Positions 1 through 8,361 of a DNA stretch of 64,000 nucleotides are shown here, in pieces (positions within the stretch are counted from its first letter, which is position 1; each line of letters opens with the position of its first letter). This stretch comes from Gemmata massiliana (GTDB taxonomy: Bacteria > Planctomycetota > Planctomycetia > Gemmatales > Gemmataceae), in contig HG799467.1 in NCBI GenBank assembly GCA_000531095.1, positions 298,363 through 362,362 of the forward strand, written 5' to 3'. The notes beneath the pieces were generated by a model, which was not told the DNA's origin, did not search any database, and worked only from the letters and a program-made list of their open reading frames with translations. A program made the translations under genes and the position numbers.

Positions 1-2581
1 CCGGATTCGGGGTGCCACGCGGCACCATGTGAATCGCCCCGTAGGGGCAGTTCCGTTCGCACAGCCCGCACCCGATGCAGTGGTTCTCGATGACCACTTC
101 CAGGTGGTTCCCGCGCCGGTGGATCGCGTCCACCGGGCACCCCTCCATGCAGTACGGCTTGTGGCACGACCGGCACGAGGTCGCCACCAGGAAGTCGCCG
201 AACCGCAGCCCCTCGCGCAGCAGGCGGGCGTTGCCATCATGGGAGTCGGCACAGGCGCGGGTACACTCGTCGCACCGGGTGCAACTCTTCAGGTCGAGCA
301 CCAGGAGCTTCTGGCCCTGGTACAAGCCCTGGCGGACGTAGTCGCGGAGCACCGCGGGCGGTGGGGCTTTCTCGACCCCGGGCACCGCGGGGCGCGGGGC
401 GGACTTCATGCCGTCCTTGAGCGCCGGGAACCGGTCGCAGAGTTTGCGGAACACGGGACCGGGCACGCGCACGACCTCGACCGGATCGAGCGCGGCGATG
501 GTCGCGGTGCGGGTGCCGGGGCGATCGGACAGGAGGCCCGTTTCGCCGAACCCGTCGCCGACGGACAGGATGCGGAGCACCTGTTCGCCGCCCCCGGCCG
601 TGGTGAAGACGCGCACGGTGCCGAGCCGGATGATGTAGAACGCGGCGGCCGTGTCGCCCTCGGCAATGATCGTTTCGCCCGCGGCGACGCGCCCGAACTG
701 CACGCCCTCGGTGAGCAGGAACGTGACCGCCTGCTGGCGCTCCATCGTGTCGAGCAACTGGAAGAGGCGCCCGCTCTGCACGCCCGTCTGGATCGCGCGC
801 AGGGTGTACATTTCCTGAATGTCTTCCCGCGCGGACGCGGCCCGCTGCATCATGTCGAGCATGTTGCGGGTGATTTCGTACACGATGACCGGCCCGGACC
901 GCGTGGGGTGCGGGGTGACGGTGGGCCAGCCGTTCTCGTCGGTCCCGAGCACGAGTTCACGGTTATCCGTCTCCGCGACGCCGATCACGCTCGCGACGCG
1001 CGGGCGCTGGGTGACGCACGTCATTTCCCCGAGTACCAGTTCGTCGCCCATCGCGACCTTCACGAGATCGCCGTACCCGGCCGCCTTCGTGTTGCTGGCC
1101 TTCTTGCCGAACAAGCTCGCGAAGAACCCGGGCTTCTGGGTTTGTACCGCGCCGCGGACGTAGATCTCGAACGTGCCCGAGCCTTGCAGCAGGAACGCGG
1201 TGCTCCCGTACTCGCCCTCCTCGCACAGCACCTTCTTTTCGCCCGGGGCGATCTCCCACTTGCGGACCGCGCCCTCGTTCCACTTCAGGTACGAGTACGG
1301 GATCGAGCGGAACGGGAACACGACCCGCGGGCCGCGCGTGGGGCTCTCGTAGAGCAGCCAGACCTGCTGCATCTCGTCGGCGGTGAGGAACCCGGACGAC
1401 TTCGGGAACGACGTGTTCGGGTTCACCGGGATCTGCTCCGGCGAGTCCTCCCAGGCCCGCGGGCGCACGCGGCGCCGCAGCGAGAGCGCACCGGTCGGGC
1501 AACTGTTCATGCACTCGCCGCACTGCACGCAGGTTGAGTCGCGCATGATCGAGTCGAGGTCGAAGCTGATGCGCGTGCCGTACCCCTTGCCCGTGTGCCC
1601 GATCACCTTGAACGGCTTCACTTCCGAGCACGCACGCACGCACCGGTCGCACAGGATGCATCGGTCGTGGTCCACCACCACGGTGCGCGACGAGTACGGG
1701 TAGTTGTCGTCAATCAGTGCGTTCCACTCTTCCCACGCGGGGCGCAGGTCGGACCGCTCCTCGTTCAGTTCTTTCGCTTCGAGGGTGGGGAGTAGCGGCA
1801 GTTCGATGCGCCGGGATTTGGGGATCGCTTCCTGCGCGGTGTTGCGGCTGGGCAGTTCCGGGGCGCGCTGGAGGCTGTCGCGAACTTTGAATTCTACCTC
1901 GTCGTCGCGGACCTCGATCACGCCGAGGGACCGTGCCACCGTGCTCAGTTCGTCTTCATAACGGCGGGTCGGGGTGAGCGGCTCATGGCAGTGGTCCGCG
2001 ACCAGGAACTCGGCGAGCATGCGGATGGACGAGTTCACGTCGCCCGCGGCGCGCTCGATCACCTTTTCGTCGGCCGTGGTGCGCTTCTCCGGGTTGTAGC
2101 CCCACATCCCGGCGCGCGTGGTGACCACCATGTTCGTTTCGATGCGGTGCTGGCACGCGGGCACCAGCTTGCGCCCGGCCGTTAACTTGCCGCGCTTCAT
2201 GCTGCTGATGTGGACCGAGCACATGCGGCACACGGCCACCGGCGCGACGTGGCGCTGGTGGCACAGCACGGGGATGCGGCTCTTGAGTTCCTCGTCGGAC
2301 CACAGACCCTGTTCGACGAGCGCGGCCGCGGCGTCGTAGATGGTCGTGGTGCGCGGGATCTCCTTACCGTCCGCGTCGCGGAGCACGTTGCCCTGGGAGT
2401 CGGTCTTCGGAACCGCGCGCGGCACCTCGACCGCGTACCCGTCGATGACGATGGTCACCAGGTCGTTGAAGCGGTCGCGCGTTTCCTTCTCGCGGCGCAC
2501 GAGGACGTCGTTGTCGTCGCGGGCGAAGAGGGATTCCTCTTCGCGGCCGAGAGAGATATCGGGATCGGCGAAGTCGGGCAT
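1..2581 (-). CDS. NuoG-like ferredoxin / cNMP-binding / HycB-like iron-sulfur fusion protein (3' end outside window)
   Basis: At least 860 residues are visible; the C-terminus lies beyond the left edge. The N-terminus has a NuoG-type [2Fe-2S] domain (C107, C118, C121, C143), followed by a shortened region where NuoG carries its His-Cys [4Fe-4S] site; here only ADHCHEP remains. Two 4Fe-4S motifs follow (C308/C311/C314/C318 and C351/C354/C357/C361). Two cyclic-nucleotide-binding-like beta-barrels follow at about 430-540 and 610-710 (FGETGLLSDRPGTRTATI in the second). A HycB/DmsB-like ferredoxin end has Cys groups from 767, 803 and 835. The family knowledge points to an electron-wiring subunit that takes electrons from the NuoEF fusion encoded just upstream. 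The cNMP barrels suggest a ligand- or redox-gated function, which is inference. The ATG at 2581 opens a reading frame with no stop to the window edge. Fusion architecture is unusual. Confidence 0.85.
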   Translation of the reverse strand, partial: MPDFADPDISLGREEESLFARDDNDVLVRREKETRDRFNDLVTIVIDGYAVEVPRAVPKTDSQGNVLRDADGKEIPRTTTIYDAAAALVEQGLWSDEELKSRIPVLCHQRHVAPVAVCRMCSVHISSMKRGKLTAGRKLVPACQHRIETNMVVTTRAGMWGYNPEKRTTADEKVIERAAGDVNSSIRMLAEFLVADHCHEPLTPTRRYEDELSTVARSLGVIEVRDDEVEFKVRDSLQRAPELPSRNTAQEAIPKSRRIELPLLPTLEAKELNEERSDLRPAWEEWNALIDDNYPYSSRTVVVDHDRCILCDRCVRACSEVKPFKVIGHTGKGYGTRISFDLDSIMRDSTCVQCGECMNSCPTGALSLRRRVRPRAWEDSPEQIPVNPNTSFPKSSGFLTADEMQQVWLLYESPTRGPRVVFPFRSIPYSYLKWNEGAVRKWEIAPGEKKVLCEEGEYGSTAFLLQGSGTFEIYVRGAVQTQKPGFFASLFGKKASNTKAAGYGDLVKVAMGDELVLGEMTCVTQRPRVASVIGVAETDNRELVLGTDENGWPTVTPHPTRSGPVIVYEITRNMLDMMQRAASAREDIQEMYTLRAIQTGVQSGRLFQLLDTMERQQAVTFLLTEGVQFGRVAAGETIIAEGDTAAAFYIIRLGTVRVFTTAGGGEQVLRILSVGDGFGETGLLSDRPGTRTATIAALDPVEVVRVPGPVFRKLCDRFPALKDGMKSAPRPAVPGVEKAPPPAVLRDYVRQGLYQGQKLLVLDLKSCTRCDECTRACADSHDGNARLLREGLRFGDFLVATSCRSCHKPYCMEGCPVDAIHRRGNHLEVVIENHCIGCGLCERNCPYGAIHMVPRGTPNP

Positions 2582-2644
2582 GGTGGAAACTCACGCGGGC
2601 GCTGAACGAGTTCGGCGATTCCGGACGGTCGGGCTTTTCTGATT

Positions 2645-2699
2645 GTGGCACAGGCCTCTGGCCTGTGTTGCGGTTCCACAGGCCAGAGGCCTGTGCCAC
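2645..2699. repeat. Perfect 23-bp inverted repeat (REP-like hairpin)
   Basis: Arms 2645-2667 and 2677-2699 are perfect reverse complements around a 9-base loop. The element lies in the 147-base gap between the NuoEF stop and the start of the ferredoxin fusion. The arm itself is internally palindromic (AGGCCTCTGGCCT). It is probably an interspersed extragenic palindrome; it could also attenuate transcription into the downstream gene. Confidence 0.8.
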
Positions 2700-2728
2700 G
2701 GAAACAAGGCTGGTGCGCTCTCGTCGCC

Positions 2729-4777
2729 TCAGCCCCGCGGCTTCTTCTGGGTGTCTTCCATGAAGTACGAGAGCGCGGTGGCGAGCGGGATGGGTGCGAC
2801 GTACCCCAACCCGCAGATCGACGTTAGCTGCAACGTCTTGGTGATTTCCTTTACGTCGGACTTGATGCGCTCGGCCTCCTCCCCGGCGACCGGCTTGCCG
2901 GAGTCGCGGCGCGTGAGGAGCTCCTGACCGATCTGCACCAGCTTCTGCGACCCGAGCCGGCACGGGATGCACTTGCCGCACGACTCGTTGCGGTAGAACT
3001 CGGTGTAGTTCACTGCTTGGTCGAGCAGGTCCACGTTGCCCGCGTAGACGGCGATCGCGGCGCCGAGCATCGGCTCGACCGGGAACCGTAGGGCGCCGTT
3101 CATGTGGCGGAAGAAGTTCAGGTCGAGCGGCACCTTCAGCAGGTCGAGTTCCGTTGCGCCCATCGGGATGTGGGTGCGGAGGAACCACGCCATGTAGTCG
3201 GCGTCCTGTGCGGAGCGCTCGCGGATCTTGGCGACCGCGTCCGCGCGCTTCTTCTCATCGAACTTCGGGTCGATGGGGATCTTTGCGGGTAACAGCCCAC
3301 CGGACGGACCGGATGCCGCGACCGCCCGGAGCGGCCCCGTGATCCCGCCGCAATACTTGTCGCCGGTGAACAGCTCACCCAGCGTCAGGCCAACCGCGAC
3401 CTCGTAAACCCCGGGCCGGGCCACGTCGCCGCTCACGGAGAACAACCGGCGCCCGCCGAACTTGATCTTCGGGTCCGCGGCCAGGCGCCACCCGCCCATC
3501 TCGTACTTGTCGCCGCCGAACAGCACGATGCCCGGCGCCCAGGCGAGCGTCTCCACGTTGTTCACGACCGTGGGTCGGTCGCGCAGGCCGTTGGTTGTCA
3601 GTTCGGGCGGACGGTTGCGGGGCTGCCCGCGCCGGTCCTCCATTGCTTCGATGAGCGCGGACTGTTCACCGCAAATGTACCCACCGGGGCTTTCAAACAC
3701 CTCGACCGAGAAGTTGCGCCCGGAGCCGAAGATGTTCTCGCCGCACGCGCCCATCTCGCGCGCCCGCTCGATCTCCTCGCGAACCGCGTGGATCTGTTCG
3801 TGGTACTCGTGGCGGATGAAGATGTATCCGGCCGATCCGCCGGTCATGAGGCCCGCGAGGATCACACCCTCCACAACGAGGTGCGGCATCCGCAGCAAAA
3901 TCTCGCGGTCCTTGAACGTGCCCGGCTCGCTCTCGTCGCCGTTGCACACGACATACTTTTCCGTCCCCGACTCACGCCACACGTCGAGCCACTTCTGGTA
4001 CGCGGGCGCGCCGGCCCCGCCCATCCCGAGCAGGTTGGACGTCTTCAGTTCCCACAGCAGCGGGTGGAACCGCTGGACGTAGTTCTCCAGATCCTTACCG
4101 CCCATGTCGCGGGGCGGGGGCACGAGCGGCCGGATCAGTTTCGACAGGTAATCGGTGAAGCGCTTGATGGCACGGTAGTCGCGGGGCCAGCGCTGGCGCC
4201 CGTACACGTCCAGCGACCAGCCGGCCGCGGGAAGGGGAGGGTGGGCGTTGTCGCCGTCGGATGGAGGAGTCGTGTATCCGCGGTTCGAGTTCGTGTGCGG
4301 GGGGTATTCGGCGTCCGGGTCGGGAGCGGGTGGGTCGCGGTCGTCGGCCAGCGCGCGGAGCACCTCTTCCAGATCCTGACCCGGGCGGTTCGCGTACACC
4401 CAGGCGTGAACGTCCTCGGGCATCGGGCGCTTCTCGACCCAGACGGCCGGCGCGCGGTCGCACCGGCCCAAGCACGACACGCCCTCGACGCAGATCTTCT
4501 TCCCGGTGCGCTCCGACAGTTCGGCCGCGAGTACGGGCAATCCGGTCCGCTCGTTCAGGAGCGCTGCGGACCCGCGCAGGTGACACGTCATGTCGCGGCA
4601 GACGCGCATCTCGATGTCGGGCGGGTTGGTCCGTTCGAGCTTGAACGCGGGGAAGAAGCTGCTCACCTCTTCCAGCCGGTACATTGGCACGTCGATTTCG
4701 CGCGAAAGCTCCTTCAGCTCCTTATCGGGAAGGAAGCCGAACCGGTTTTGGATGTCGCGGAGCCGCTGGACGATCAT
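2729..4777 (-). CDS. nuoEF: NADH-quinone oxidoreductase NuoE-NuoF fusion (NADH/FMN-binding)
   Basis: 682 residues. Residues 1-160 are NuoE-like: a thioredoxin-fold [2Fe-2S] domain with CRDMTC and VSCLGRC motifs. A Pro-rich linker leads to a NuoF-like part with the FMN/NADH loop (GMGGAG), CNGDESEPGTFKDRE, GGYICGEQSALIEAME, and the N3-type [4Fe-4S] motif CGKCIPCR with the fourth Cys in SICGLG near the end. Known function of the family: NADH oxidation with electrons passed through FMN and Fe-S clusters. E-F fusions occur in NAD-linked hydrogenases and formate dehydrogenases as well as complex I. No hydrogenase, formate dehydrogenase or Nuo membrane subunit is visible here, so the partner acceptor is unknown. 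It sits between the decahaem cytochrome (gap 64 bases) and the ferredoxin fusion, all on the minus strand, which suggests one operon. Confidence 0.92.
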   Translation of the reverse strand: MIVQRLRDIQNRFGFLPDKELKELSREIDVPMYRLEEVSSFFPAFKLERTNPPDIEMRVCRDMTCHLRGSAALLNERTGLPVLAAELSERTGKKICVEGVSCLGRCDRAPAVWVEKRPMPEDVHAWVYANRPGQDLEEVLRALADDRDPPAPDPDAEYPPHTNSNRGYTTPPSDGDNAHPPLPAAGWSLDVYGRQRWPRDYRAIKRFTDYLSKLIRPLVPPPRDMGGKDLENYVQRFHPLLWELKTSNLLGMGGAGAPAYQKWLDVWRESGTEKYVVCNGDESEPGTFKDREILLRMPHLVVEGVILAGLMTGGSAGYIFIRHEYHEQIHAVREEIERAREMGACGENIFGSGRNFSVEVFESPGGYICGEQSALIEAMEDRRGQPRNRPPELTTNGLRDRPTVVNNVETLAWAPGIVLFGGDKYEMGGWRLAADPKIKFGGRRLFSVSGDVARPGVYEVAVGLTLGELFTGDKYCGGITGPLRAVAASGPSGGLLPAKIPIDPKFDEKKRADAVAKIRERSAQDADYMAWFLRTHIPMGATELDLLKVPLDLNFFRHMNGALRFPVEPMLGAAIAVYAGNVDLLDQAVNYTEFYRNESCGKCIPCRLGSQKLVQIGQELLTRRDSGKPVAGEEAERIKSDVKEITKTLQLTSICGLGYVAPIPLATALSYFMEDTQKKPRG

Positions 4778-4841
4778 CGAAGAACCTGATGGTTGGCGCC
4801 TGGAGTTCCAGAGAGCAGACGTCCGAAGACTCTGCCCTCTG

Positions 4842-6467
4842 CTACTTACTGCTGCCCTTGAGCCAGTTGAGCAGGTCGAGCGGTTTGCTCGCGTCCCGGG
4901 CCGGGGCGCCGCGCCCCTGGAGCGGGTGGTCGCCGTTGTGGTAGCGGTGGCAGTCGGTGCAGTTGTGCCGCGCGCCGCCGCCCAGGACGTCCGGGCTGTC
5001 GGACACCTTGATCTTCGTGCCGAGCGGCGAGTGGCACGCTCGGCAGGTGTTGATGCCCACGATCTGCACCGGCTCCGGTTTGTCCGCTTCCACCTTGGAG
5101 ATGTAGTCGGCGCCCGTCCCCGGGTGGCACGTCGCGCACGTCGTTCCGCGGTGCGAAGCGTGGTTGAACTTCGCGTGCTTGAACCAGACCGTACGGTCCG
5201 GGACGGCCGTGACGCGGGGCTTGGCCTTTCCGTCGCCCGGCGTCATGGTGTGACACTTCGCGCAGCTTCCGGCAGGTTCAAAGAGCAGCCCCTCCGCGAG
5301 TCCGGCGAGCCGCTCGGCTTCTTGCCCCAAAGTGCGCGGAGCGAGGTTCTTCGGGGGCGCGTCGAGCTTGCCACCGAGTTCGGGCGGCGCGTTCAGGGCC
5401 GGGTGCCCGCTGTCGCTCAGCCCCTTCAGGTAGCCGGCTTTCAGATCAGCGATGAGGTCGGTCGGTTGCTTGCGGTGCGGCACATCGAACCGCGGCACTT
5501 CAAACTTCTTTCCGTTGGCTTCGCTCACGCCCTCGTTCGCCTTCTGCGGGTGGCACGAGCGGCAGTGGGCCTCGAAGTTGACAGGGAGGAAGTACGCGCC
5601 CTCGGCACGCGGGGGGAGCAGGGCACGGGTCGGATCGTCCTTCGCGAGCGTGTCCTTGAGCGAGTTAAAGCCGGGGGAACCCACGCCCGAATCGAGCGCG
5701 TGGCAGGAGGCGCACTGGAGTTGCACCTTTACGTCGTCGGCCGCGCCGGGGGCGAACCGGGTAACGGCCGCGTCCCCGCCCAGTTCGCGGAGCCGCTTCA
5801 CCGTCATCGCTTCTTTTCCGTCGGCCGTGTACGCCTGACCGGGGTTCATGTGGATGGCGTGGCTGAACTTGAGCGTGCGCGGGTTCGCGGAAGTGTCCAG
5901 CGAGCGGAACTCGGGGTGGTCCTTCACGAAGTTCGTGATCTCGTTCTGGTACGGTTCGCCGGCCTTGGACTTGTTCGACTCGTGCCACTTGCCGAGGTTC
6001 TCGTGGCACTGGTTACAGTCCTTGTCGGCCAATCGCACGAGCGAACTCAACCGCCCGTTGTGGTCGTGGTGGCAGTTGGAGCAGCGGTCGTGGAACGCAC
6101 GGGCGCCCGCGTTCGCGGAGTCGTGGTGGCCGGGGCCGGAGTGACACTTTTCGCACGTCAGGTCGTGCCGGCGGTCGCGCGCGTTGAAGACGGACACCGG
6201 CCCCAGGTCTTTCAGCCCGTGGGCGACGTGGCACGCGGCACAATTGTCGTCGAAGGAAGCGTGCGGGTTCGAGAGCGGCCCGTGCGAGTGCGCGTACTGA
6301 ACGCGCTGGACCGGCTGAACGACGTCCACCGCGGCCCACGCGCCGGCGGCGAGTAGAGCCATCCAACCGAGGGCGATCTTCCCGCGGCGCAGCGCGTCCG
6401 GCCGGCGGAAGTAGCCGCGCTTCCCGGTGAACCGGTCCGACAGGTCGCGACTTGGTGAACGAGGCAT
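4842..6467 (-). CDS. Decahaem cytochrome c, N-terminally membrane anchored
   Basis: 541 residues from the chosen ATG at 6467 (MPRSPSRD). The frame stays open further upstream but gives an implausible leader. A hydrophobic segment at about 29-48 (GWMALLAAGAWAA) is preceded by a basic stretch, so the protein is an anchored or exported periplasmic cytochrome. Ten canonical CXXCH haem sites are visible: CAACH, CEKCH, CSNCH, CNQCH, CASCH, CRSCH, CAKCH, CATCH, CRACH, CTDCH. Many extra His residues could be distal ligands. It lies between the b-type membrane protein gene and nuoEF on the same strand, so it probably takes or gives electrons to that complex. Exact substrate cannot be read from the sequence. 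Confidence 0.9.
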   Translation of the reverse strand: MPRSPSRDLSDRFTGKRGYFRRPDALRRGKIALGWMALLAAGAWAAVDVVQPVQRVQYAHSHGPLSNPHASFDDNCAACHVAHGLKDLGPVSVFNARDRRHDLTCEKCHSGPGHHDSANAGARAFHDRCSNCHHDHNGRLSSLVRLADKDCNQCHENLGKWHESNKSKAGEPYQNEITNFVKDHPEFRSLDTSANPRTLKFSHAIHMNPGQAYTADGKEAMTVKRLRELGGDAAVTRFAPGAADDVKVQLQCASCHALDSGVGSPGFNSLKDTLAKDDPTRALLPPRAEGAYFLPVNFEAHCRSCHPQKANEGVSEANGKKFEVPRFDVPHRKQPTDLIADLKAGYLKGLSDSGHPALNAPPELGGKLDAPPKNLAPRTLGQEAERLAGLAEGLLFEPAGSCAKCHTMTPGDGKAKPRVTAVPDRTVWFKHAKFNHASHRGTTCATCHPGTGADYISKVEADKPEPVQIVGINTCRACHSPLGTKIKVSDSPDVLGGGARHNCTDCHRYHNGDHPLQGRGAPARDASKPLDLLNWLKGSSK

Positions 6468-6575
6468 CTTGCACCCAGAAACAGTAAACAGTGTTCGGCG
6501 CGCTGGTGCCTGCGAGAGCACGGTGTAACGAGTTTAACCCGGCCCGAGCACCGAAAACCGTATACGGAACACGAA

Positions 6576-7457
6576 TCACCAATATTTCAGCGCCCGGACC
6601 GCGTGGAGAACCATCAGCGCGGTCATCGCCACCGAGAGCGGCAGGTGGACGAGGAGCCAGTTGTGCAGCCAGAAGTACAACTGGGCCTGCGCGTCCCACC
6701 GGCGCCGCAAGTTGGCCAGTTCCTGGAGCCGGTCGAGGTCGTTGCGGGCCTCGGGCGGGACCGCTTCGCGGAGCCGGGCGAACCGGCGCTCAGCCTCGGC
6801 CGGGGCCGTTAGCGGCGAGCGCGAGTGACTGCCCCGTTGCAGGTACGGCAGGAGTACGTCGTCGCGGAACGCTTCGAGTTCGACCGCGAGCGGCCCGCCG
6901 ATGATCGGGTCGACCGCTTCCGCTTCCGGGGGAACGGTCGTCAGCCCGGTCACGATGCGGCGGGCCTCGTCCGCGTGGTACTCGCCGAGGCGATCGATCT
7001 GCGAAGCGATCGTTTCACCCGGGATGTCCGCGAGCATCTTCTGCGGGAGCCACTGCTGCATGATGAGCCCCCACACGCCACTGAACGTGACGAGCAGGAA
7101 CAGCACCAGCGTGACCGTGGCGAGCGGCCCCCCGAACCCGAAGCCCGCGTGGATCAGAATAACCGGCAGGCAGATCAGCCCCATCCAGATGTGGAGCCGC
7201 ATCCACAGCCGCGTGCGGCCCAGGCGCCACCGGCGCCACCGCTTGCGGAGGACAATCGCCATCTCGAAGAACACGATGGCCCCGCCCACCACGCCGCACA
7301 GGACGCCGAACCCGCTGCTCGGCAGGGGCGGCCAGTCCCACAGCGTGACCAGCGCGCCGAGCCGGGCGAGGATCACCCCGATGAGGGTGACCCCGACGGT
7401 GGCGATCACGATCGTGGTGATGCGCCGCTGCACGGTCTTCGTCTTGCCGAGAAGCAC
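6576..7457 (-). CDS. Cytochrome-b-like integral membrane protein
   Basis: 293 residues, GTG start at 7457 supported by an upstream GGAGCGG. About five transmembrane helices are visible (near 13-39, 49-70, 92-109, 112-132 and 260-292) with a soluble loop of roughly 120 residues before the last one. His residues sit in or next to helices (RLHIWMG, ILIHAGF, FWLHNWLLVHL, VLHAV), the pattern expected for a bis-His b-haem protein of the PepSY/ferric-reductase or DUF4405 type. No family is certain. It is the first gene of the minus-strand electron-transfer operon, 108 bases before the decahaem cytochrome, so a quinone- or membrane-facing partner for that cytochrome is the best inference. Confidence 0.72.
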   Translation of the reverse strand: MLLGKTKTVQRRITTIVIATVGVTLIGVILARLGALVTLWDWPPLPSSGFGVLCGVVGGAIVFFEMAIVLRKRWRRWRLGRTRLWMRLHIWMGLICLPVILIHAGFGFGGPLATVTLVLFLLVTFSGVWGLIMQQWLPQKMLADIPGETIASQIDRLGEYHADEARRIVTGLTTVPPEAEAVDPIIGGPLAVELEAFRDDVLLPYLQRGSHSRSPLTAPAEAERRFARLREAVPPEARNDLDRLQELANLRRRWDAQAQLYFWLHNWLLVHLPLSVAMTALMVLHAVRALKYW

Positions 7458-7890
7458 TCGCCGCTCCGGTTAGTTCGTTGCGCCTTGGGGTTAGGTTCAG
7501 GATAGTAACCCACTCAAACGGAGCGGTCAACATTCCAGAATCCGGGTTTCCGGGTCAGTGACACCGGGCCGTCACTCCAGTCGGATTGCGCCGTCCATCC
7601 CGTTACGGTCCGTACCTTAGAACTCACTTTGACGATTTTCTCGTCTTGTTTGAATTTATTTGCCCGCACGCGGGGCAAAGAGGCCCTATGGTCGGAACTT
7701 GAAGGGCATTGGAGCCGAAAATGGCTCTTTTGTTGTGTGAAGAACCGGTGCTTGGTGTGCCGCCGCGGACGGTGCATACTCTGAAGCCGGGTGAACACTC
7801 TGGCCGAATGACCAGTAAATGCCGAGGAGAGGTGGCCCGGTCCGGGATTTTGACATCAGGTGTTGATGACGGGCGTGGTGGCTTGCACCT

Positions 7891-8001
7891 ACCCACCGCC
7901 CTTGCGGGCGGGGTTCACCAGGGGCGTGGCGGGGTGCCACGGGTGATGGGACTACCGGTTTTGCCAAAGTGCGGTGAACCCCGCCCGCAAGGGCGGTGGG
8001 T
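7891..8001. repeat. 29-bp perfect inverted repeat with 53-bp spacer
   Basis: Arm 7891-7919 is the exact reverse complement of 7973-8001. Each arm also contains a smaller hairpin (CCCGCCCGCAAGGGCGG in the right arm). Outside the arms the similarity continues weakly (ACGGGC / GCCCGT). Probably an interspersed palindromic repeat. Confidence 0.85.
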
Positions 8002-8155
8002 GGCAGACGCCCGTTGCAGGTGACCCGCACTCGTTGTTGGCGAATGTTAGCTACCGTACACGGTTGCCAGAACGCCGAGATGGTGCCAAAGTACAGGAAA
8101 TATTAGGAATTGGAGCCCTCTCGACGGACCGATGCGGCTCCCGTGGCCCGGAAAG

Positions 8156-8171
8156 GTTAGCAATTGTTAGC
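8156..8171. promoter_or_regulatory. Paired GTTAGC motif upstream of cytochrome operon
   Basis: GTTAGCAATTGTTAGC: two GTTAGC hexamers 10 bases apart, about one helical turn. The identical 16-mer recurs at 29614-29629, upstream of another plus-strand gene. A further GTTAGC lies at 8046. A direct-repeat binding site is a reasonable guess; an interspersed repeat remnant is the alternative. Confidence 0.4.
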
Positions 8172-8361
8172 CGGGGGCGGACCGGTCGGAACGGAGGGCG
8201 GCTTCAGTTTGATTTTGCACTTAACGTGCGATCACGGGTGAAGTGTTCGTGTTGAATGGTGCTTGCCGTTGCACCCGAAAACGCCGAACATGGTGAACGC
8301 GCCGGCCGGCGCATCGTAGCTCGCGGGTTTCTCAAACACTGACCCACATTCTCGGCTGACA

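Larger units (their letters stand above)
7458..8361. other. 904-bp divergent intergenic region with repeats, no gene seen
   Basis: This gap lies between the divergent cytochrome-b-like gene and the pentahaem cytochrome operon, so it must hold both promoters. No convincing coding frame was found. It contains a 29-bp inverted repeat (7891-8001) and three GTTAGC hexamers (8046, 8156, 8166). No confident -35/-10 pair was identified. Confidence 0.6.

Noticed and set aside
29..1537. Long plus-strand open frame (502 codons) opposite the ferredoxin fusion
   Set aside because: Pro/Arg/His-rich shadow composition without domains; the minus strand encodes clear Fe-S and cNMP motifs.
2729..7457. NuoEF and the neighbouring genes as a standard complex I operon
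   Set aside because: No NuoA-D or NuoH-N genes are present, and the neighbours are cytochromes.
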